Positions 16,256 to 26,786 of a DNA stretch of 64,000 nucleotides are shown one piece after another. Every line of letters starts with the position of its first letter. The first letter of the stretch is position 1. The stretch is from DASSUW01 sp963849695. GTDB taxonomy: Bacteria > Actinomycetota > Thermoleophilia > Solirubrobacterales > Solirubrobacteraceae. The notes beneath the pieces were generated by a model that saw only the letters and a list, made by a program, of their open reading frames with translations, was not told where the DNA came from and made no database searches. The translations under genes and the position numbers were made by a program. Where the stretch lies: positions 310,001 through 374,000 of the forward strand of contig CAWKIT010000016.1 in assembly GCA_963849695.1 (NCBI GenBank). Direction: 5' to 3'.

Positions 16256-17017
16256 ACGTGATCGCGGAGCGGGCCCCACGGCTGGGGATCATCCTCGGCT
16301 CGGGCCTCGGAGCGGTCGCCGACGCGCTCGAGGACGCCGTCACGGTCCCGTACACCGACCTGCCGGACTTCCCGCAGCCGAGCGTGTACGGGCACGCCGG
16401 GACGCTCGCGCTCGGCACGCTGTCCGGGCTCGCGGTCGCCTGCCTGCAGGGCCGCGCGCACGTCTACGAGGGCGGCGACCCCGGCGCGATGCGCGGCCCG
16501 GTGCGCGCGCTGAAGGCGGCCGGCGCGGAGGCGCTGTTCGTCACCAACGCCGCCGGGTCGCTCGACCCCGAGGTCGGGCCGGGCTCGCTGATGGCGATCA
16601 GCGACCACATCAACATGCTCGGCGTCAACCCGCTCACGGGCTCGAACGACGACGTCGTCGGCCCGCGCTTCCCGAGCCTGCGCGACGCGTACGACCCCGA
16701 GCTGCGCGCCGTCCTGCACGCGGCCGCCGAGGACCTGGACATCGCGCTGGCCGAGGGCGTCTACCTGGCCACCGCCGGGCCGAGCTTCGAGACGCCGGCC
16801 GAGATCCGCGCCTTCCGCACCCTCGGCGCCGACGCCGTCGGCATGTCGACCGTCCCCGAGGTGATCCTCGCCCGCCATGCCGGCATGAGGGTCGCCGCGG
16901 TGTCGGCGATCACCAACCTCGCCGAGGGCATGGGCGGCGAGCCGCTCTCCCACGAGCAGACACTGCGCTACGCCAACCAGGCCGCCGGCTACCTCACGCG
17001 ACTGATCATCGAGTTCT

Positions 17018-17031
<14 letters not shown>
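16252..17031 (+). CDS. Purine nucleoside phosphorylase
   Basis: 259 residues of the trimeric PNP/MTAP family, which splits purine nucleosides to base and ribose-1-phosphate. Signatures are IILGSGLGAVAD at the N-terminus, GRAHVYEGGD, the VTNAAGSLDP segment and the base-binding ATAGPSFETPAEIRAFRTLG. ATG 16252 overlaps the previous stop by 4 nt, and the 3' end overlaps the thymidine phosphorylase start by 14 nt. Confidence 0.93.
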
Positions 17032-18309
<1,278 letters not shown>

Positions 18310-18313
<4 letters not shown>

Positions 18314-19329
18314 AGCTCGACGTCCCGGCGCCGGACACCACGGTGCCGAAGGCCGAGCTGCACGTACACCTCGAGGGCACGGCGCCGCCGGCGCTGATCC
18401 GGCGGCTGGCCGCCCGCCACGGCATGCCCGTGCCCGAGGGCGTGTTCAGGAGCGACGAGGAGTTCGAGTGGAGCGACTTCCTGCACTTCCTGCGCACGTA
18501 CGACCTCGCCGCCGGCGTCATCCGCACCGCGCAGGACTACCGCGACGTCACCTTCGAGTACCTGAGCGCGTGCGCCGCCGAGGGCGCCGTCTACGTCGAG
18601 CTGATCGCGTCGCCCGACCACGCCGCCGCCGTCGGCCTCTCGGACGCCGAGCATTACGCCGGCATCGCCCAGGGGATCGACGACGCGCGCGCCGCGCACG
18701 GGATCGAGGCGCGGATCGTGATCGCCGCCGTGCGCAACCTCGGCGTCGAGGCGGCGGAGGCGATCGTCCGCCGCCACGCCGACGACCGCCATCCGTACGT
18801 GGTCGGCTTCAACCTCGTCGGCGACGAGGCCGCGTGGCCCGCGAGCCTGTTCGCGCGCGCGTACGAGACCGCGGCGGCGTCCGGGCTCGGCTGCACCGTC
18901 CACGCCGGCGAGCACGACGGCCCCGGCTCGATCCGCGCCGCGCTCGCGCTGCCGATCACGCGGATGTCGCACGGCGTACGGGCGATCGAGGATCCCGCGC
19001 TGGTCGCCGAGCTGGCCGAGCGGGAGATCGTGCTCGAGGTCTGCCCGAGCTCCAACGTGGCGCTCGGGCTGTACCCGAGCTACCAGGACCATCCGCTAGG
19101 TGCGCTCCGGGAGGCCGGGGTGCGGGTCACGCTCGGCTCGGACGATCCGCCCTACTTCGGCTGTAGTATCGGCGCAGAGTACGCCGTGGCGCGTCAGCAT
19201 CACGGCATCGAGGAGGAACAGCTGGTCGAGGTCACGCGGCTCGCCGTGGAGGCCGGTTTTGCGGAAGATGCGGTGAAGGAGGGGCTGCGCGCAAGGCTGG
19301 ATTTCCCCGGGGACGCGCGGACCGACTAG
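18310..19329 (+). CDS. add: Adenosine deaminase
   Basis: 339 residues of the metal-dependent adenosine deaminase family. Zinc ligands are in AELHVHLEG, the third His and catalytic Glu in VHAGEHDGP, then MSHGVRA, CPSSNVALG and the Asp pair in LGSDDPPYF. The start TTG 18310 overlaps the previous stop by 4 nt. Adenine-specific or aminodeoxyfutalosine-type deaminases are relatives, but the nucleoside operon context supports adenosine. Confidence 0.88.
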
Positions 19330-19372
19330 GCTGCCGCCGCCTCAAGAACCCTTACTTCTGGAGGAACCAGCA

Positions 19373-20431
19373 GTGCCAAAGCGCAGCCTCGCCGCCATCC
19401 TGATGGCGGCTTTCGTGCTCATTCTCGGGGTCGTCGCAGCAGGATGCGGCGAGGATGACGAGGACTCTTCTGCCGGCGGCGGCGGGTCGAGCTCATCGCA
19501 GGAGGAGAAGCCGGCGATCAAGGTCGGTCTGGTGACCGACATCGGCGGCCTCAACGACCGCTCCTTCAACCAGCTCGCGAACGAGGGCCTCGAGCGGGCC
19601 AAGTCCGAGCTCGGCGTCGAAGGCCAGGTTGTCACGTCGGAGTCGAACGCCGACTACGTGCCCAATCTGTCGCGCCTCGCGCAGCAGCAGTACGACCTGG
19701 TGATCGGCGTCGGCTTCCTGATGGCGGACGCGCTCAACACCGTCGCCACGAAGTTCCCGAAGACGAACTTCGCGATCATCGACTTCTCGCAGGCGGCCCT
19801 CAAGGACAAGCCGACCAACGTGCGCGGCCTGCTCTTCAAGGAGAACGAGGCCGGCTACCTGGCCGGGTACCTCGCCGCGCTGGTGGTCAAGAAGAAGGGC
19901 GGCGACCAGGTGATCTCCTCGGTCGGCGGCCAGAAGATCCCGCCGGTCGACGCCTACATCGCCGGGTACCAGGCGGCCGCCAAGGAGGTCGTGGGCGGCA
20001 TCGAGACGCTGAACGGCTACTCGCAGGACTTCGTCGACCAGGCGAAATGCAAGGAGATCGCGCTCAACCAGATCGCCGAGGGCTCGCAGGTCGTGTTCCA
20101 GGTCGCCGGCCAGTGCGGCCTCGGCGCGCTCGACGCCGCCAAGGAGAAGGGCGTGCTCGGGATCGGCGTCGACGCCGATCAGGCCTATCTGGGCGACCAC
20201 ATCCTGACCTCGGCGCAGAAGAAGGTCGACGTGGCCGTGTTCGAGACGGCGAAGGCGGCCCAGGACGACGCGTTCAAGGGCGGTGAGGACCAGGTCTTCG
20301 ACCTCAAGAACGACGGCGTCGGGCTCGGCAAGCTGAACGCCGAGGGTCAGCCGTTCGCCGATCAGATGGAGGAGGTCAAGAAGCAGATCATCGACGGCGA
20401 GATCACCGACATCCCCGCGGAGGTCAAGTAG
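19373..20431 (+). CDS. BMP-family nucleoside-binding lipoprotein of an ABC transporter
   Basis: 352 residues. The signal peptide ends in the lipobox VAAGC (Cys at about 24), followed by an acidic/Ser/Gly linker. The mature domain begins KVGLVTDIGGLNDRSFNQLA, the BMP/Med signature shared with purine nucleoside receptors. It is followed 20 nt later by the transporter ATPase and two permeases. A strong TGGAGGAA ribosome-binding site precedes GTG 19373, and TAGGCT near 19327 could be an internal promoter. Confidence 0.93.
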   Translation: MPKRSLAAILMAAFVLILGVVAAGCGEDDEDSSAGGGGSSSSQEEKPAIKVGLVTDIGGLNDRSFNQLANEGLERAKSELGVEGQVVTSESNADYVPNLSRLAQQQYDLVIGVGFLMADALNTVATKFPKTNFAIIDFSQAALKDKPTNVRGLLFKENEAGYLAGYLAALVVKKKGGDQVISSVGGQKIPPVDAYIAGYQAAAKEVVGGIETLNGYSQDFVDQAKCKEIALNQIAEGSQVVFQVAGQCGLGALDAAKEKGVLGIGVDADQAYLGDHILTSAQKKVDVAVFETAKAAQDDAFKGGEDQVFDLKNDGVGLGKLNAEGQPFADQMEEVKKQIIDGEITDIPAEVK

Positions 20432-20451
20432 CCGCGACACAGGACACGCCG

Positions 20452-21987
20452 ATGCCCGGCGAGGCCCCCGCCCTCGAGCTGCGCGGGATCACGAAGCGGT
20501 TCGGCTCGCTCGTCGCGAACGACGCGATCGACTTCGAGCTGCGCCGCGGCGAGATCCACGCGCTGCTGGGGGAGAACGGGGCGGGCAAGTCGACCCTGAT
20601 GAACGTCCTCTACGGGCTCCACCACCCGGACGAGGGCGAGATCAGGCTCGACGGCGAGCCCGTGACGATCGACTCCGCGCGGAAGGCGATCGGGCTGGGC
20701 ATCGGCATGGTCCATCAGCACTTCATGCTCGTCCCGGTCATGACCGTGGCCGAGAACCTGGTGCTGGGGACCGAGCCGCGCCGCCCCGACGGGCGGCTCG
20801 ACTACAAGGAGGCCGCCCGCCGCACGCGCGAGCTGAGCGAGCAGTACGGCCTCGCGGTGCGGCCGGAGGCGAAGGTCGAGGACCTCGGCGTCGGGGCACA
20901 GCAGCGCGTGGAGATCCTGCGCGCGCTGTTCCGCGGCGCCAAGGTGCTCGTGCTCGACGAGCCGACCGCCGTCCTGACGGCGCAGGAGTCGCAGGACCTG
21001 TTCCGGGTGCTGCGCACGCTGAAGGCGGACGGCACCTCGATCGTGTTCATCTCGCACAAGCTCAACGAGGTGCTCGACGTCGCCGACCGCGTGACGGTGC
21101 TGCGGCGGGGGAAGAAGATCGACACCGTGCCGACCGAGGGCGCCACCGAGCGCAGCCTCGCCACCTTGATGGTCGGCCGCGACGTGCTGCTGCGGGTCGA
21201 GAAGCCCGAGCACACGCCGGGCGAGCCGGTGCTCGAGGTGCGCGACCTGCACGTGGCCGACGACCGCGGCCTGCCCGCGGTGAGCGGCGTCGATCTCGAG
21301 GTCCGGGCGGGTGAGATCGTGGGTCTGGCGGGCGTCGACGCCAACGGCCAGAGCGAGCTGATCGAGGCCATCACCGGGCTGCGGACGGCCGCGAGCGGTC
21401 AGGTGATCGTGGACGGGCGCGAGGTCACCGGCCGCGGGCCGCGCGAGATGATCGACGCCGGCGTCGGCTGCATCGCCGAGGACCGCCATCGCCGCGGCCT
21501 CGTCCTGCAGTTCGACCTGTCCGAGAACATCGGGCTGCACGAGTACCGCAGGCCCGGCGTCTCGAAGTGGTGGGGCTGGCTGTCGCCGCGGACGCTCGCC
21601 GACCGCGCGCGCGGGCTGCTGCAGCAGTACGACGTGCGCGGCGGCGACGCCGAGACACTGGCGTCCTCGCTCTCGGGCGGCAACCAGCAGAAGGTCGTGA
21701 TCGCGCGTGAGCTGTCCGCCAACCCGAAGGTGCTGATCGCGGCGCAGCCGACCCGGGGGCTCGACGTCGGCGCGATCGAGTTCGTCCACCGCCGGCTGGT
21801 GGAGGAGCGCGACGCCGGCCGGGCGATCCTGCTGGTGTCGCTCGAGCTCGAGGAGATCCGCTCGCTCAGCGACCGCGCGCTCGTGATCTACGAGGGCGAG
21901 ATCGTGGCCGAGCTCGACCCGTCGGCCTCCGAGGAGGACTTCGGGGTGGCGATGACCGGCGGCGGCCGGAAACAGGTGCCGGCGTGA
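20452..21987 (+). CDS. Nucleoside ABC transporter ATPase (two nucleotide-binding domains)
   Basis: 511 residues, a duplicated ABC ATPase of the RbsA/YufO type. Domain 1 has Walker A GENGAGKST, a signature GVGAQQRVEILRAL and Walker B VLVLDEPTA. Domain 2 has the degenerate Walker A GVDANGQSE, the signature LSGGNQQKV and a late loop IAAQPTRGLD in place of DEPTRGLD. A degenerate second site is usual in this family. It energises uptake through the two downstream permeases. Confidence 0.93.
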   Translation: MPGEAPALELRGITKRFGSLVANDAIDFELRRGEIHALLGENGAGKSTLMNVLYGLHHPDEGEIRLDGEPVTIDSARKAIGLGIGMVHQHFMLVPVMTVAENLVLGTEPRRPDGRLDYKEAARRTRELSEQYGLAVRPEAKVEDLGVGAQQRVEILRALFRGAKVLVLDEPTAVLTAQESQDLFRVLRTLKADGTSIVFISHKLNEVLDVADRVTVLRRGKKIDTVPTEGATERSLATLMVGRDVLLRVEKPEHTPGEPVLEVRDLHVADDRGLPAVSGVDLEVRAGEIVGLAGVDANGQSELIEAITGLRTAASGQVIVDGREVTGRGPREMIDAGVGCIAEDRHRRGLVLQFDLSENIGLHEYRRPGVSKWWGWLSPRTLADRARGLLQQYDVRGGDAETLASSLSGGNQQKVVIARELSANPKVLIAAQPTRGLDVGAIEFVHRRLVEERDAGRAILLVSLELEEIRSLSDRALVIYEGEIVAELDPSASEEDFGVAMTGGGRKQVPA

Positions 21988-23190
21988 GCGCCGAGCCGGA
22001 CGTCGGCGCGCCCGTCACCGTCGCCGGCCGGCTGTCGACCTACCTGCGCGGCGGCGGGATCATCACGCCGATCATCACGGTCATCTTCGCGTTCATCGTC
22101 GGCGGGCTGGTCGTGCTCGTCACCGGCGGCAACCCGCTCGAGACCTACAAGGCGATCTTCGACGGCACCGGCCTCAACCCCGCCCAGTGGCTGGACGAGG
22201 AGACCCGCGCCATCGCCGAGCTCAACCTGCAATCGACGCTGATCCTCACGACGCCGCTGATCCTCACCGGGCTCGCCGTGGCGTTCGCGTTCCGCTGCGG
22301 GCTGTTCAACATCGGCGGCCAGGGCCAGTACCTGGTCGGGACCTACTTCGCGGTCTGGGTCGGCTCGTCGTTCGCCGGCATGCCGGCCCTCCTGCACATC
22401 CTGTTCGCGATGGTCGTCGCGTGCCTGGCGCGGCGCCGCGTGGGGCGCGATCGCGGGTCTGCTGAAGGCCGTCGCGGGGGCGCACGAGGTGATCTCGACG
22501 ATCATGCTCAACTGGATCGCGGTCTGGACCGGCCTGTTCCTGTTCGGGCTGGGCGGCCCGCTGCAGAGCGACACCGACACCTCTGTCCCCGTGTCGAACG
22601 ACGTCGCCGCGAGCGCCAAGCTGCCGGTGTTCTTCGGCGATCCCGAGCTCCAGGGCGCGCACGTCGGCATCTTCATCGCCCTCGCGGCGCTGCTGGTGTT
22701 CTGGGTGCTGCTGAACCGCACGCGGACCGGGTTCGAGGTGCGTGCGGTCGGCTTCAACCCGGAGGCGGCGCGTGCGGCGGGCATCTCGGTCGGCCGTAAC
22801 TACGTCGTCGTGATGGCGGTGTGCGGGCTGTTCGCAGGCCTCGCCGGGTCGCTGGACGTGCTCGGCTGGCAGTTCCGGGTGGCCACCAACGACATCCAGA
22901 TCAGCCAGATCGGCTTCCTCGGCATCGCGGTCGCGCTGCTCGGGCGCAACACCGCGGTCGGCGTGCTCTTCTCGGCGCTGTTCTTCGGCGCGCTCGTGAC
23001 CGGCACGTCGGTGCGGAACCTCGACCCGGCCGTGTTCGAGCCGGCGCTGGCCGTCAACCTCACCTGGATCATCCAGGGGCTGGTGATCCTCATGGTGAGC
23101 GCCGACATCCTCGTCGTCTACCTGTGGCGCCTGCGCGGGAAGCTGCGCCGGCGGGGCGCTCCGCCGCCTGCGGAGGCGTCGCCGGCATGA
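21984..23190 (+). pseudogene. Nucleoside ABC transporter permease 1, interrupted by a +1 frameshift
   Basis: The frame from ATG 21984 encodes the N-terminal half of a branched-chain/BMP-type permease up to FAMVVACLA at 22430. The matching C-terminal half (GAAWGAIAGLL, then VISTIMLNWIAVW onward) continues in the next frame to 23190. One extra C at about 22431 accounts for the break. Outside this base the protein is complete, with about ten transmembrane helices and the loop GFNPEAARAAGIS, so a sequencing error is as likely as a real mutation. It overlaps both neighbours by ATGA. Confidence 0.87.
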
Positions 23191-24407
23191 CCGTCACCGC
23201 CTCGCGGCAGGCTCCGGCCGCCGAGCCCGCCGAGCGCGCGGGCTGGCTGACCGGCCGCACCGTCGGCTGGGCCGGCGTCGCGCTCGCCTTCCTCGCGTTG
23301 TTCGTGGCGCTGCCGCCGCTGACGATCCGCTCGCCGATCCCGACGGTCGTGCTCGGCCTCGCGGGCATCGCGGCCGGCCACTGGGCCACGCGCAACGGCG
23401 AGAAGCGACTGGGCTGGGGCGTGGTCGCGGCATCGATCGCGGGCATCGCGATCGGGATCGTGGCGACGCAGTCGGGCGTCACGAACCTCGACCGGGTGTT
23501 CGTGTGGTCGGCGTTGCTCGCCGCGATGCTCCGCTACGCGACGCCGCTGCTGTTCGCCGCCCTCGGCGGGCTGTTCTCCGAGCGCAGCGGCGTCATCAAC
23601 ATCGGCCTCGAGGGCATGATGCTGATGGGCGCCTTCTGGGGGCTGTGGGGCGCCGAGGTCACCGGCTCCTGGGTGATCGGCCTGGTGGTGGGCATGGTCT
23701 CCGGCGTGGCGCTGGCGCTGATCCACGCGCTGTTCTCGGTCACGTTCCGCGCCGACCAGATCGTCTCCGGCTTCGCGATGAACTTCCTCGCGCTCGGCAT
23801 CACCGGCTACTTCTTCGTGACCGTCTACGGGAGCCAGGGCACGCCGGAGAACATCCCGCGCGCGCCCGACGTCGCGATCCCGCTGCTCGAGGACATCCCC
23901 TTCGTCGGCGACGTCATCGGCACGATGAGCATCCTCATCTGGCTCGGCCTGCTGACCGTGGTGCTGACCTGGCTCGTGGTGTTCCGCACGCCGATGGGCC
24001 TGCGGCTGCGGTCGGTGGGCGAGAACCCGCTGGCGGCGCAGACCGCCGGGGTGTCGCCGGCGCGGGTGCGGTTCGTGGCGGTGGCGGTGTCGGGGATGCT
24101 GGCGGCGATCGGCGGCGCCTACCTGTCGATCGGATTCGTCGGGTCATTCGGCGAGAACATGACGGCGGGGCGCGGGTTCATCGCCCTGGCGGTGCTGATC
24201 TGCGGCCGCTGGCTGCCGAGCGGCGCGCTCATCTTCGCGTGCCTGTTCGGGTTCTTCAGCGCCCTCGCGCAGCGGCTGCCGGTGTTCTCCGAGCAGGCCG
24301 CGACTCTGTTCCAGGCGCTGCCCTACGTGATCACGCTGATCGCCGTGGCCGGAGTGGTCGGCCGCTCGATCCCGCCGGCCGCGATCGGCCGCCCCCTGGA
24401 TCGCTGA
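23187..24407 (+). CDS. Nucleoside ABC transporter permease 2
   Basis: 406 residues of the BPD-transporter permease 2 family, paralogous to permease 1. It has an Ala-rich N-terminal tail, roughly ten hydrophobic segments, the GGLFSERSGVINIGLEGMML signature and the cytoplasmic loop VGENPLAAQTAGVSPARVRF that contacts the ATPase. The start ATG overlaps the stop of permease 1. It completes a BMP lipoprotein-ATPase-two permease nucleoside importer. Confidence 0.93.
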   Translation: MTVTASRQAPAAEPAERAGWLTGRTVGWAGVALAFLALFVALPPLTIRSPIPTVVLGLAGIAAGHWATRNGEKRLGWGVVAASIAGIAIGIVATQSGVTNLDRVFVWSALLAAMLRYATPLLFAALGGLFSERSGVINIGLEGMMLMGAFWGLWGAEVTGSWVIGLVVGMVSGVALALIHALFSVTFRADQIVSGFAMNFLALGITGYFFVTVYGSQGTPENIPRAPDVAIPLLEDIPFVGDVIGTMSILIWLGLLTVVLTWLVVFRTPMGLRLRSVGENPLAAQTAGVSPARVRFVAVAVSGMLAAIGGAYLSIGFVGSFGENMTAGRGFIALAVLICGRWLPSGALIFACLFGFFSALAQRLPVFSEQAATLFQALPYVITLIAVAGVVGRSIPPAAIGRPLDR

Positions 24408-24427
24408 GGCTCTGCGATCATCGCGGC

Positions 24428-25021
24428 ATGCGCCGCCGCGTCTGGATCGCGCCGCTGGTCGCGCTCGGCCTGGGCGCGTGCGGGACGAGCGACTCGGAGC
24501 GCTCCAGCCTGACCACGCCGGGCGCCGACGACCCGGTGGTGCGGGAGATCGAGGGCAGCGAGACGCCGCGTCGCGGCAAGCCGACCCGCGACGAGGTCAG
24601 CGCGATCCGCGGCTGGGCGGACGCGCTGCGGGCGGGCAGGGTCAACCGGGCGGCGAGCTTCTTCGCGGTGCCGACCGTCGTGATCGACGGGACGAACCCT
24701 CAACGCACGCTCCCGAACATGACCGCGGTCCGCGACTTCAACCGCGGGCTGCCATGCGGGGCGATGCTCGTGCGCACGAGCCGCGGGGAGGCGTCGTTCG
24801 TGGTCGCCACCTTCCGCCTCACCGAGCGACCGGGGCCGGGCCGCTGCGGCGGCGGCGTGGGCCGGCTCGCCGACACCGCCTTCCTGATCGAGAAGCGCCA
24901 CATCGTGCAGTGGCTGCGCCAGCCGGATCCGGCGCAGCCCGATGACGACAAGTTCGTAGAGCCGGAGAGGGGACTCGAACCCCTGGCCCACGACTTACAA
25001 GGTCGTTGCTCTACCAGCTGA
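24428..25021 (+). CDS. Hypothetical lipoprotein whose 3' end runs antisense into tRNA-Thr
   Basis: 197 residues. A short signal peptide ends in a lipobox LGLGAC (Cys at about 18), so it is probably a membrane lipoprotein. The body (RDEVSAIRGWADALRAGRV, VIDGTNPQRTLPNMT) resembles small secreted NTF2-like domains but no family is certain. The last 20 residues, PERGLEPLAHDLQGRCSTS, are simply the antisense translation of the tRNA gene, so the original stop may have been lost. Confidence 0.72.
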   Translation: MRRRVWIAPLVALGLGACGTSDSERSSLTTPGADDPVVREIEGSETPRRGKPTRDEVSAIRGWADALRAGRVNRAASFFAVPTVVIDGTNPQRTLPNMTAVRDFNRGLPCGAMLVRTSRGEASFVVATFRLTERPGPGRCGGGVGRLADTAFLIEKRHIVQWLRQPDPAQPDDDKFVEPERGLEPLAHDLQGRCSTS

Positions 25022-25032
25022 GCTACTCCGGC
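24960..25032 (-). tRNA. tRNA-Thr (anticodon TGT)
   Basis: On the minus strand a 73-nt cloverleaf starts GCCGGAGTAGCTCAG and ends CTCCGGC plus discriminator T. The acceptor stem GCCGGAG/CTCCGGC is perfect. The D-loop has the GCTGGT core, the anticodon stem is ACGAC/GTCGT with loop CTTGTAA (anticodon TGT, Thr), and the T-arm is AGGGG-TTCGAGT-CCCCT. The CCA end is not encoded. Confidence 0.97.
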
Positions 25033-25067
25033 GGGGCGTGTTGAGTCTAGGCGGCCGGGTACCGCCG

Positions 25068-25266
25068 CGAACGTCAACTGCGGCTGGGTGGGGGAGGCGG
25101 GGAGCCGCCCCGTTGGGCTGTCCGTGGCGCGAAATGACCGACTATGCGGTCATAAGGCGCCACGCTCGCGCCCGTGGCGCTTATGGGTCGATATACGACC
25201 CATAGGCGCCACGGACCCGCCGGGCGGTTGGCTCGCCACCCGCCCTACCCAGCGCAGTTCGCCGGA
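25068..25266. repeat. Intergenic hairpin element, copy C, with twin hairpins
   Basis: The outer arms are 25068-25106 (GCGAACGTCAACTGCGGC, then GGGGGAGGCGGGGAGCC) and 25226-25266 (complement around GCGCAGTTCGCCGG). Between them are two hairpins with the same base, CGTGGCGC...GGCGCCACG, at 25123-25164 and 25173-25213. The tips differ: ATGACCG/CGGTCAT in the first, TATGGGTCG/CGACCCATA in the second. GTCCGTGGCGC (25120-25130) can also pair with GCGCCACGGAC (25206-25216), so a four-way structure is possible. Confidence 0.78.
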
Positions 25267-25275
25267 CCTGTCGGC

Positions 25276-25292
25276 GGCGCCTAGTAGGCGCC
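25276..25292. other. Perfect short hairpin GGCGCCTA-G-TAGGCGCC
   Basis: An 8-bp perfect inverted repeat with a one-base centre lies 9 bp before the 3' end of the minus-strand epimerase gene. It may be a 3'-end stabiliser or weak terminator for that gene; no T-run follows on either strand. Confidence 0.5.
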
Positions 25293-25301
25293 ACACGCCG
25301 G

Positions 25302-26207
25302 TCAAGGATCCCGCCGCCGCCACCACGCGAGCGTGTCGCCGAGCGTCTGGGCGAGCGGGATCTCCGGCTCCCAGCCCGTGGCCACGCGCAGCGCGTCGAA
25401 CGATCCGCGGAGCTCCATCACCTCGTGCGGACGCAGCTTCGCCGGGTCGACGACGTGCTCGACCGCGACGCCGGCGGCCTCGGCCAGCATCGCCACCAGC
25501 TCCCGCGACGACGCGGTGCGGCCGGAGCAGATGTTGTAGACGCCGGGCTCGGCGCGCTCGGCGAGCAGCCGGTACGCGCGCACGACGTCGCGGACGTCGG
25601 TGAAGTCGCGCCGTGTGTCCGGGTTGCCGGTCACGATCCGGACCGGGTTCTCGCCGGCGTCGACCGCCGTCGCGAACTGCCGCGCGAACGAGGCGATCGC
25701 GTACACCGGCGCCTGCCCCGGCCCGGCGTGATTGAAGGCGCGGGCGCGGATCACCCGCACCCCGTGGGCGTCGGCATAGAAGCCGGCGAGCAGGTCGGCG
25801 GACGCCTTCGACACCGCGTACGGGTTCTGCGGCCGCAGCGGAGCCGTCTCGCCGACCGGCAGGCGCTCGGGCGGCCCGTACACCTCGCCGGACGCGACCG
25901 CGACGACGGTCGCCTCGGACGCCTCCTCGCGGACCGCCTCCAGCACGTTCAACGTCATCGCGACGTTGTCGCGCAGCGAGCGCGCGGGATCGCGCCACGA
26001 CTCGCCGACGTGCGCGTGCGCCGCCAGGTGATAGACGACCTCCGGCCGCGCGGCGGCGATCGCCGAGCGCGTCGCGGTCGCGTCGAGGAGATCGACGCCC
26101 TCCGAGCGCGACGCCGCGACCACGTGGTCGCCGGCCGCCTCACAAGCGGCCACCAGGTGAAGGCCGGCGAAGCCCGTCGCGCCGGTGATGACGACGCGGC
26201 GGCTCAG
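25302..26207 (-). CDS. NAD-dependent sugar-nucleotide epimerase/dehydratase
   Basis: Extended SDR protein, about 301 residues. The Rossmann start VVITGATGFAGLHLV is encoded just upstream of the first canonical start (GTG 26153), so CTG 26207, reading SRRVVITG after it, is the likely initiation codon. YHLAAHAHVGES, the YxxxK pair in NPYAVSK, a Ser in VAVASGEVYG and the RARAFNHAGPGQ segment match GDP-mannose 4,6-dehydratase and GDP-6-deoxy-4-keto-mannose reductase (RMD) enzymes. RMD is favoured by length, but the substrate is inferred. Confidence 0.87.
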   Translation of the reverse strand: MSRRVVITGATGFAGLHLVAACEAAGDHVVAASRSEGVDLLDATATRSAIAAARPEVVYHLAAHAHVGESWRDPARSLRDNVAMTLNVLEAVREEASEATVVAVASGEVYGPPERLPVGETAPLRPQNPYAVSKASADLLAGFYADAHGVRVIRARAFNHAGPGQAPVYAIASFARQFATAVDAGENPVRIVTGNPDTRRDFTDVRDVVRAYRLLAERAEPGVYNICSGRTASSRELVAMLAEAAGVAVEHVVDPAKLRPHEVMELRGSFDALRVATGWEPEIPLAQTLGDTLAWWRRRDP

Positions 26208-26210
26208 GGC

Positions 26211-26717
26211 TCAGCTCGTCCCGACCAGGTGCGCCGCTGAGCCGTGGCCGTTGGAGGCCACCGCAGCCTCGTCGACCGGCTTGAGCTCGTCGGCCGGCGG
26301 GTTGAGCCGGCGCTCGAGCTCGCCGACCACGAGCCCGAACAGCGCGTGCCGCCAGGCCGACTGGGCGAAGCCGCGGCCGCTGCGGAACAGCGCCGGGTCG
26401 ACCAGTGCGAGCGCGGGCCAGGTGGCGAGATGCTCGACCAGGCCGGCCAGCGGGCCGCGCAGCACCGGCGGGACCGGCAGGCTCGGCGCGAGGGTCGCGT
26501 ACGCAGCGCCGAACAGCGCGCCGTTCTGGAGATGGATCGCCGTGCCGACGGCCGCGGCCTCGGGCCGCCCGCCCGCGACCAGCCGCCCGAGCAGCTCCGC
26601 ATCGTCGTGGTCGCAGCCGAAGACACGCTGGTCGAGTGGCTGCTGGACCAGCCACACGGCCGCCCCGACGCTCCCGGCGAGTGCTCCGCGCAGGGTGCGT
26701 GTGGGGTCGAAGGCCAT
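26211..26717 (-). CDS. Hypothetical membrane protein
   Basis: 168 residues from ATG 26717, with TACAGT (26730-26725, minus) 7 nt upstream as a leaderless-type -10 box. Hydrophobic, glycine-rich helices near residues 10-30, 65-85 and 95-115 and a charged C-terminus suggest a small multi-pass protein. No family was recognised. Its stop is 3 nt before the CTG start of the epimerase, suggesting coupling. It diverges from the PlsC-GpsA gene. Confidence 0.68.
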   Translation of the reverse strand: MAFDPTRTLRGALAGSVGAAVWLVQQPLDQRVFGCDHDDAELLGRLVAGGRPEAAAVGTAIHLQNGALFGAAYATLAPSLPVPPVLRGPLAGLVEHLATWPALALVDPALFRSGRGFAQSAWRHALFGLVVGELERRLNPPADELKPVDEAAVASNGHGSAAHLVGTS

Positions 26718-26786
26718 CGCCATCACTGTAACGACGGCTCCGGACCCGGGTACCGCTGTGATGTGACCCCCGCTCACCTGAGCCGC

